Part shown: positions 58,892 to 64,000 of the stretch, piece after piece
Layout: the number at the start of each line of letters is the position of its first letter
Numbering within the stretch: the first letter of the stretch is position 1
Source: DAOUJW01 sp965218945
GTDB lineage: Bacteria > Chloroflexota > Dehalococcoidia > Lucifugimonadales > UBA2985
Length of the DNA: 64,000 nt
Assembly (NCBI GenBank): GCA_965218945.1
Contig: OZ244718.1
Span: 2,170,001-2,234,000, forward strand
Direction: 5' to 3'
Made by a program: the position numbers and the translations under genes
The notes under the pieces: model-generated
Told to the model about the DNA's origin: nothing
Seen by the model: the letters and a program-made list of their open reading frames with translations, nothing else
The model's database searches: none

Positions 58892-59449
58892 TTAGCTGAA
58901 GTCGGACAGCTCAACCAGCCAGGCACGTTTTTCTGTGGGAGTCAGCTCCAGGATGGCCACCTGGCCCAGCCGTCGGATCTGCTTGGGCAGAGACGGGCTG
59001 CCGGGGTTTATGAACAGTACCCCTTGATGCTCCTCCACAACGGCCTCGTGGGTGTGCCCGAACACTACGATGTCTGCGGGGCTGCCGAAGAATTTCTCTA
59101 CAGCCTTCGGTAGGGAGACAGTGGCCGGTAGCCGGGCCGCAATTACCCCGGCTCTCACCTCAGCGGAGAATCCTGGGAGCATCAGGTCATGGACCATGCC
59201 TATAGTGTGGCCCCCCAACTCCAGGACCTGCATCTCTTCCACCCTGTCGTCGTGCTCGAAGTGAACCATTGCCCCCAACTCCACTCCCTTCACGGGCGCA
59301 ATGCGCTCCAACCAGTCAATGCAGGAGGGCTGGTAGATGTCGCCGGCGTGCAGTATCAACTCCACGCCCTTGAAGGCGGGGATGATCTGCTCCGGCGGCT
59401 CTTTCGCGGCTGATGGGTTATGGGTGTCCGAAATTACGCCAATTCTCAT
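58892..59449 (-). CDS. Metallophosphoesterase (YfcE/MJ0936 type)
   Basis: A protein of about 185 residues with the calcineurin-like fold. Metal-binding motifs: RIGVISDTHN at the N-terminus (Asp, His), LILHAGDIYQP (Asp), VHDLMLPG, and VVFGHTHEAVV (His). The small YfcE-like phosphodiesterases are Mn2+-dependent. The ATG at 59449 (MRIGVISD) is the natural start; longer in-frame sequence upstream lacks family similarity. The substrate is unknown. Confidence 0.9.
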   Translation of the reverse strand: MRIGVISDTHNPSAAKEPPEQIIPAFKGVELILHAGDIYQPSCIDWLERIAPVKGVELGAMVHFEHDDRVEEMQVLELGGHTIGMVHDLMLPGFSAEVRAGVIAARLPATVSLPKAVEKFFGSPADIVVFGHTHEAVVEEHQGVLFINPGSPSLPKQIRRLGQVAILELTPTEKRAWLVELSDFS

Positions 59450-59581
59450 AGTTTGAAAGCCACTCGGAGCATTGTAGCGTCGCTTGCCCAACCCGTCAAA
59501 TCCTTGCGGTTGAGACCCTGCAGCGAAAGGGGTAGTATAATGTGACATCAAGGTATCGACAGATTCAGGGAGCTTAAAGAC

Positions 59582-60694
59582 ATGAATTTGGAGCAGGCAC
59601 TGCGAAATGGGTTGGACAAGATACGTTCCGGCCAACTCACTAATGAAGCGCAGGTCAAGCAGGCTGTAATCCTGCCTATTCTACGTGAACTGGGTTGGGA
59701 CGATGCCGATCCTCGCGAGTTTGTGCCTGAGTTGCCAGTGATCACAGAAGTTGGAAAGGGTTCAGTAGATTATGCGCTGTGTAGAATATCTCCTTCCCAG
59801 CGCCCACTTATATTCATTGAAACCAAGAAGCTAGGCAATGTTGATGTTGCTGGGGAGGACCAGCTCTTTAGGTATGCCGCAAATCAAGGCGTGCCGTTCC
59901 TTGTTCTTACCAATGGTGATGTTTGGAATTTTTACCTTGCTATGGCCGCTGGCACACCGGCTGAGCGGTTAGTTTACCGAGCGGAGTTGACGCAGGAAGA
60001 AAAACTAACTGAATATGCGGGGTTCTTTCAGCGGTATTTAGACAAGGCAAGAGTCTTGTCTGGAAGCGCCAGGCAGGATGCCGAACAGGATAAAGAGAGT
60101 GAAGGCAACAGACTAACAGCACAGAATGCAATTCCTGACTGTTGGCAAGTCTTGCTTAAGGGACCGGATGATATTCTAGTAGATCTTTTGATTGAGGCAG
60201 TGGAAAAGAATTGTGGGATTAGACCAGAACCCGACGATGTAAAGACATTTTTGAAGGATCAACATTCAACTGCCCCTCAGTCGACTACACCAAAACCTAA
60301 CACCTCCTCGGTGGCCCAAGAGGCTAAATCGACTACTCAGAGAAATACATCAACAAGAAGCAAGATTATCGGTTTCATTCTTGATGGGAGACAACGAAGC
60401 TGTGGAAGTGGAGTCAGAACCATTGAAGAAATTCTTATCGAGTTCCACAAGCGTGACCACACGTTTATGGAGCGCTTTGCTCCCAAGACAGCTACCAGTA
60501 ATCGGCGCTTGGTGGCACTTAATGCTGATGACCTTTATGACAACCCTGGTCTAAAAGATGAAGTGCGTAAACTTGAAAATGGATGGTGGCTGGCAAGAAA
60601 CATTAGTACAAAAACCATTAGACAAAGTGTTATGCTTGCTTGCGAAGTGGTCGGTGTGGAATTCGGTACGCAGCTAACGCTGATAGAAAGATAA
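59582..60694 (+). CDS. Stand-alone HsdR_N-type nuclease-like protein
   Basis: A 370-residue protein whose first roughly 165 residues look like the N-terminal nuclease domain of type I restriction R subunits. GSVDYALC (Asp63), LIFIETKKLG (Glu80-x-Lys82), RYAANQGVPFLVLTNGDVW and the NEAQVKQAVILPIL helix appear in the family order. The helicase domains of HsdR are missing. The C-terminal region (from about 250) is not recognised (WWLARNISTKTIR). Such short proteins are common as orphans; a role in DNA degradation or regulation is possible. No hsdM or hsdS is nearby. Confidence 0.75.
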   Translation: MNLEQALRNGLDKIRSGQLTNEAQVKQAVILPILRELGWDDADPREFVPELPVITEVGKGSVDYALCRISPSQRPLIFIETKKLGNVDVAGEDQLFRYAANQGVPFLVLTNGDVWNFYLAMAAGTPAERLVYRAELTQEEKLTEYAGFFQRYLDKARVLSGSARQDAEQDKESEGNRLTAQNAIPDCWQVLLKGPDDILVDLLIEAVEKNCGIRPEPDDVKTFLKDQHSTAPQSTTPKPNTSSVAQEAKSTTQRNTSTRSKIIGFILDGRQRSCGSGVRTIEEILIEFHKRDHTFMERFAPKTATSNRRLVALNADDLYDNPGLKDEVRKLENGWWLARNISTKTIRQSVMLACEVVGVEFGTQLTLIER

Positions 60695-60753
60695 CCATCT
60701 TCAAGCTCATAGTCCCTGTAGGATTCAGGTAGAGCACGTATGGAGGTGAGGAT

Positions 60754-61212
60754 ATGGAAGCAAGAGACATAATGACAAGCCCGGTGGTCACCATCTCGAC
60801 GGAATCGACGGTTGGAGATGCTGCCAGGACAATGATAGAGCGCGGCCCCAGCTGTCTTCCGGTTATGGACGAATCCGGGCAGCTGGTGGGCATACTTACT
60901 CACACCGACTTCGGATTCCATCGCAAGTTCATGCCGATGAACTCCAATCCCATGTACACGCTCATGGGCGCGTGGGTCAAGCCCGACACTCTGGAGGAGG
61001 TGGCCAGGTCCGTGAGTGTCAGAAAGATCAAAGAGGTAATGAGCCACCCGGTAACCACAGTCCAGGAAGACGCAACAATCGCCCAGATTGCAGACCTGAT
61101 GCTTCAGAAGGGCATAAACAGGCTGCCGGTGATGCGCGGCAAGGAGCTTGTGGGAGTTATCACCAGGCACGACATGGTGAAGCTGATGATGATGGAGTTG
61201 GCCAAGGACTAG
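60754..61212 (+). CDS. CBS-domain pair protein
   Basis: A 152-residue protein consisting of two CBS domains (about 1-60 and 85-150) forming a Bateman module that binds adenosine nucleotides. ARDIMTSPVVTISTESTV opens the first and VMSHPVTTVQEDATIAQIAD the second, each ending in a variation of LPVM-x-GxLVGI. GGAGGTGAGG precedes the ATG. It lies immediately before a VIT1-type transporter, which it may regulate. Confidence 0.9.
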   Translation: MEARDIMTSPVVTISTESTVGDAARTMIERGPSCLPVMDESGQLVGILTHTDFGFHRKFMPMNSNPMYTLMGAWVKPDTLEEVARSVSVRKIKEVMSHPVTTVQEDATIAQIADLMLQKGINRLPVMRGKELVGVITRHDMVKLMMMELAKD

Positions 61213-61218
61213 CCTTTG

Positions 61219-61929
61219 ATGGATGGCGCAGGTACAAAAAGTGGCGCCTTTGCTGTCGGCAGCGGCAGCCTGCGCGCGGGGGTTTTGGGAGTCAACGACG
61301 GCCTTGTGTCCAACTTCAGCCTCGTCATGGGTGTGGCCGGCGGGACGGGAAACCCGGATTTTGTACTGCTTGCGGGGATCGCCGGCCTTCTGGCCGGAGC
61401 GTTTTCAATGGCTGCGGGCGAGTACGTTTCAATGCGCTCACAGCGCGATGTGTATGAGCACCAGCTACAACTGAAGAGAGATGCCATAGAGACAAGGCCG
61501 GAGGAGGAGGAGGAGGACCTGACCCTTGTCTACCAGTCCAAAGGTCTTCCTCGCCCCGACGCCCAGCTTGTGGCGCGGCACGTAATGGCGGACCAGGATG
61601 TGGCGCTGGACACCATAGCGAGGGAATCCCTGGGGTTGGACCCGTCTCAGTTGGGTTCGCCCTGGGGCGCGAGCATAAGCTCCTTTACGGCTTTCGTGGT
61701 AGGGTCGTTGGTTCCCATTCTCCCCTACGTCTTTGGTGTTGAGCATAGGGCTGCCCTTATCAGCGCTGTACTGAGCGGCGGAGCGCTGCTGTGTGTTGGT
61801 GGGCTGATGGCCTGGACGTCGAAGAGGAGCGTCATTTGGGGAGCCTTCAGGATGCTGTTGGTGGGAGGGCTGGCCGCGTCCGTCACCTTCGGCGTTGGTA
61901 GCCTTATAGGCGTTTCTCTGTCCGGGTAA
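61219..61929 (+). CDS. VIT1/CCC1 family divalent metal transporter
   Basis: A 236-residue membrane protein of the VIT1/CCC1 family, which moves iron or manganese. The N-terminal GVLGVNDGLVSNFSLVMGVAG is diagnostic. MAAGEYVSMRSQRDVYEHQL in the first third is the family signature. An acidic cytosolic insert (RPEEEEEDL) may be a metal-binding loop. The final helices form the second membrane half. It begins six bases after the CBS gene, consistent with co-transcription. Confidence 0.9.
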   Translation: MDGAGTKSGAFAVGSGSLRAGVLGVNDGLVSNFSLVMGVAGGTGNPDFVLLAGIAGLLAGAFSMAAGEYVSMRSQRDVYEHQLQLKRDAIETRPEEEEEDLTLVYQSKGLPRPDAQLVARHVMADQDVALDTIARESLGLDPSQLGSPWGASISSFTAFVVGSLVPILPYVFGVEHRAALISAVLSGGALLCVGGLMAWTSKRSVIWGAFRMLLVGGLAASVTFGVGSLIGVSLSG

Positions 61930-61943
61930 TAGTGCGTCTGACC

Positions 61944-61963
61944 ATTCCTGCGGAAGCAGGAAT
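61944..61963. repeat. REP-like hairpin
   Basis: ATTCCTGC/GCAGGAAT with loop GGAA. The same arms occur at 1997-2016 and 46067-46086. Confidence 0.8.
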
Positions 61964-62054
61964 CTAGCGCTTCAACTCCGGCCCATAGTGGTTTCCCGGT
62001 ACTGCGCGAACGGGCAATCGCGAATCGCCCCAACGGAAACCACTGCTTTTGCCC

Positions 62055-63050
62055 CTAGCTCAGCCGGAAGATCACGAGGAGGCCGACAAGGTAGAGCGCG
62101 ACAAACAGGGGAGGGCTGGGCTCTGTCAGCGAGAACTGCTTGAGGGGGCGCCTCTGCGCCAGCTGCACCAAGCCGAGGCCCATCAGCAGAACTGCGAAAA
62201 GCCCGGCGCTGACGGTGCTGATGCCCGTGAAGCTGTACAGAGAGCCGTCCGTGTAGGCCAGGTCCGCCGCGGCCAGGGCCACGATGTTGAATGAGTTGGT
62301 GCCGTATATGTTGGCTATGCCCAGGTCGTAGGCCTTCATTCGGAAGGCGGCGAAGGTTGTGGTCAACTCAGGTAGGGTTGTGACAAGGGCCAGGCCCAGC
62401 ACACCAACGAAACTTGATCCGATGCCAGTTACCTCGGCGATGGACTCGGCGCTGAGGGCCAGCAGTGGTCCTGCCACAAAGACTCCCGCCGCAGCAAGGG
62501 AGAAGACGGTCCAGCCCCACATCAGGGAGTGGGAGGGTTCCTCCTCTTCCTCCGTAGACTCCTCCACCTCCATGCTGAACTTCCTCAGAAACCGGGATAT
62601 GATTACGTAGCCCACCAGTATGCCTATAGCCGGGATGCTAACCGCCAGAATCTTGAAATCGATTTTGGTTGCGACGAAAAGGGTGACCGCGGCGGTCAGC
62701 AGGATCGCGGAGCCGGCCACCCAGGTCTGCTGCGGCGCCACCTGTCGGAACACCTCGCGTCCGCCCCAAAAGGCCAGCAGAATGGCCAGGTTGCTCATGT
62801 TGAGCATATTGGCGCCCAGGATGTTGCCGGCGGCCAGCTCGGCCGAGCCTCCCAGGGCGGCGGCCACGGCGGTCACCAGCTCCGGCAGCGACGTGGCCCC
62901 GGCCAGCAGCAGGGACCCCACCCAGAGACGGCCAAGTCCCATCCTGGATGCGATGACGTCAGCGGCGGAGGCCAGGAAGCTGGCTGCAACTACAATAACC
63001 ACAGCCGCAAAGGAGAAGAGTCCCAGGGCTGGGAGCAGGCTATCCGTCAT
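62055..63050 (-). CDS. Calcium/cation exchanger (CaCA family)
   Basis: A 331-residue membrane protein with about ten helices and the two alpha-repeats of Ca2+/cation antiporters: SLLLAGATSLPELVTAVAA (alpha-1, about residue 45) and LALVTTLPELTTTFAAFR (alpha-2, about residue 225). An acidic central loop (VEESTEEEEEP) separates the two halves, likely a regulatory calcium-binding site. Export of Ca2+ coupled to Na+ or H+ is expected. It converges with the VIT1-type gene. Confidence 0.9.
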   Translation of the reverse strand: MTDSLLPALGLFSFAAVVIVVAASFLASAADVIASRMGLGRLWVGSLLLAGATSLPELVTAVAAALGGSAELAAGNILGANMLNMSNLAILLAFWGGREVFRQVAPQQTWVAGSAILLTAAVTLFVATKIDFKILAVSIPAIGILVGYVIISRFLRKFSMEVEESTEEEEEPSHSLMWGWTVFSLAAAGVFVAGPLLALSAESIAEVTGIGSSFVGVLGLALVTTLPELTTTFAAFRMKAYDLGIANIYGTNSFNIVALAAADLAYTDGSLYSFTGISTVSAGLFAVLLMGLGLVQLAQRRPLKQFSLTEPSPPLFVALYLVGLLVIFRLS

Positions 63051-63261
63051 TGGGCAATGGGAGCGCGAGATTGTTCATAGCGTCATTAAATTACACCAAG
63101 CATAGAGTCCCTGGCAATGAGGTATCCGAGCGCGCGGTAGATGACCCCGCGAGTCCAGCAGGGGCAATGGTTGTATGATTCCGTCGTTGTGCCTGAAATG
63201 TTTGAAGGTTATCGACGGTCGACCGCCTCGTGTGAGACCCTCTTCTAACCTGTGCAGGGTA

Positions 63262-63290
63262 TTGACTTGACAATCCGTTGGCATTAAAAT
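63262..63290 (+). promoter_or_regulatory. Promoter of the enoyl-CoA hydratase gene
   Basis: TTGACT (63262-63267), a 17-bp spacer and TAAAAT (63285-63290) lie 85 bp upstream of the ATG. The rest of the 63051-63375 gap shows no gene. Confidence 0.65.
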
Positions 63291-63375
63291 GGGACTGCTT
63301 CCGAGACCGTCTTGCACGGATACTGGAGGCGCGGTAATTACGCAACCATTTTGGGAAATTAGAGAGGAGATAGCT

Positions 63376-64000
63376 ATGACAACACAGGCGTGGTCGGCAG
63401 CCAAGTCACACAAAGATCCTTATGAGAGGACTCCGTTGCCGGATTGGCCTCACAAGGAGTTGCTGTACGAGACCATTGATAACGGCAAAATTGCCATTAT
63501 GACCATCAACCGCCCGGAGCGGATGAACTCCAGCGACCCCGGGATGGGTGCGAGATGGTTCGACGCGTGGACGCACTTTGCCGCCGACGATAACTGCTGG
63601 GCGGCCATCGTGACGGGCGCCGGTGACCGAGCATTCTCCGCCGGTCAGGACCTGAAGATACGCGACGAGCGTGAGAGAGAGGCTGGAGAGGGCCAGGCCC
63701 CCGCAGAGGTAGGTCGGACGCCATATCAGGTGCAGCCATTGGGTGAGCGCCTGAACTGCTGGAAGCCCACCATCGCGGCCATCAATGGCTTTGCCATCGC
63801 CGGTGGCTGGTCCACAGCCCAGAACTGCACCTTCCGCATTGCCGCGGAGCACGCAGAGATGAACATCGCCGAGGCGCGCTGGAATCAGGGCGCCGGATTC
63901 GTGGGCTGGCTGCCCAGGCTGATTGGAATCCCCCACGCCCTTGAGGTCTGCCTGATGGCCGACCGCAGGCTCTCCGCACAGCGGGCCTACGAAGTTGGGT
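63376..64000 (+). CDS. Enoyl-CoA hydratase/isomerase family protein, 5' part
   Basis: The ATG at 63376, with GAGAGGAGA upstream, opens a frame that runs off the window end, with 208 codons visible. The crotonase pattern is clear: IMTINRPERMNS near residue 40, the oxyanion-hole AFSAGQDLKI near residue 85, INGFAIAGGWSTA near residue 135, and a catalytic Glu in NIAEARWNQG near residue 160. The family adds water to enoyl-CoA or acts on related thioesters; the substrate is not determined. The region between residues 94-120 is longer and more charged than usual. Confidence 0.88.
   Translation, partial: MTTQAWSAAKSHKDPYERTPLPDWPHKELLYETIDNGKIAIMTINRPERMNSSDPGMGARWFDAWTHFAADDNCWAAIVTGAGDRAFSAGQDLKIRDEREREAGEGQAPAEVGRTPYQVQPLGERLNCWKPTIAAINGFAIAGGWSTAQNCTFRIAAEHAEMNIAEARWNQGAGFVGWLPRLIGIPHALEVCLMADRRLSAQRAYEVG

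Noticed and set aside
1..64000. CRISPR array
   Set aside because: No regularly spaced identical repeats with unique spacers were seen; repeated strings are scattered palindromes.

Overview
The window reads as a stretch of a bacterial chromosome of fairly high GC. It is most likely from Chloroflexota (Dehalococcoidia/SAR202-like relatives). This is an inference from the gene mix: a DPPR-synthase-type UbiA protein, a two-subunit 2-oxoacid:ferredoxin oxidoreductase, a TrmI-type tRNA methyltransferase, split gcvPA/gcvPB, archaeal-type PEP carboxylase, a CxxxY-type CcmE, many TTG/GTG starts and many short REP-like palindromes between genes. No rRNA or CRISPR array is seen, and no phage structural genes.

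Layout. 1-3.6 kb: end of a UbiA-type transferase gene, a NUDIX gene, an HpcH/HpaI aldolase, a small IS1-derived MITE-like element, then a cobalamin riboswitch controlling an ECF-type membrane protein and a DUF4430 lipoprotein. 3.8-8.8 kb: small enzymes (dual-specificity phosphatase, three GNAT acetyltransferases, NUDIX, peptidase E, ADP-ribosylglycohydrolase), with a 67-bp direct repeat bracketing the NUDIX gene. 9-14.6 kb: rnhA and the glycine cleavage operon gcvT-gcvH-gcvPA-(foreign nuclease)-gcvPB. 14.8-26 kb: a peroxiredoxin with an in-frame TGA (probable selenocysteine), trmI, an HD protein, a MidA-type methyltransferase, citrate synthase diverging from korAB, ccmE, thiE, an FmdB protein and archaeal-type PEP carboxylase. 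26.2-36.2 kb: fluC/crcB, a methyltransferase, a BrnTA-like toxin-antitoxin pair, a TPP enzyme, a CotH lipoprotein, gyrA and a class-I amidotransferase.

36.2-40.1 kb is a mobile zone: a complete IS1-family element with an 8-bp target duplication, two tandem endonuclease/exonuclease/phosphatase paralogues, and a complete IS481-family element with a 15-bp target duplication. Both transposase genes are frameshifted. 40.2-46 kb: pheS and pheT, separated by an aspartyl-protease-like gene and a compact restriction-modification pair (m4C-type methyltransferase plus HNH endonuclease). 46.2-49.4 kb: tRNA-Met(CAT), tRNA-Val(CAC) and two tRNA-Leu(CAG) copies that bracket a toxin-antitoxin-like pair, then small genes and a collagen-like lipoprotein. 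49.5-64 kb: a Gfo/Idh/MocA oxidoreductase, a DUF998 protein, an AT-richer two-gene island (MT-A70 DNA methyltransferase plus a nuclease-DGQHR-HEPN fusion), a peptide ABC transporter, a phosphodiesterase, a lone HsdR_N-type protein, CBS, VIT1 and Ca2+/cation exchanger genes, and the start of an enoyl-CoA hydratase gene.

How the genes work together. Core carbon and one-carbon metabolism (glycine cleavage, citrate synthase, 2-oxoacid ferredoxin oxidoreductase, PEP carboxylase) is interleaved with accessory nuclease and modification genes. Two of these insertions sit inside essential or core operons (gcvPA/gcvPB and pheS/pheT). The strongest candidates for an undescribed system are the MT-A70 plus nuclease-DGQHR-HEPN pair at 51.5-54.5 kb, the probable selenocysteine peroxiredoxin at 14.85 kb, and the B12-riboswitch/ECF/DUF4430 unit at 2.1-3.6 kb.
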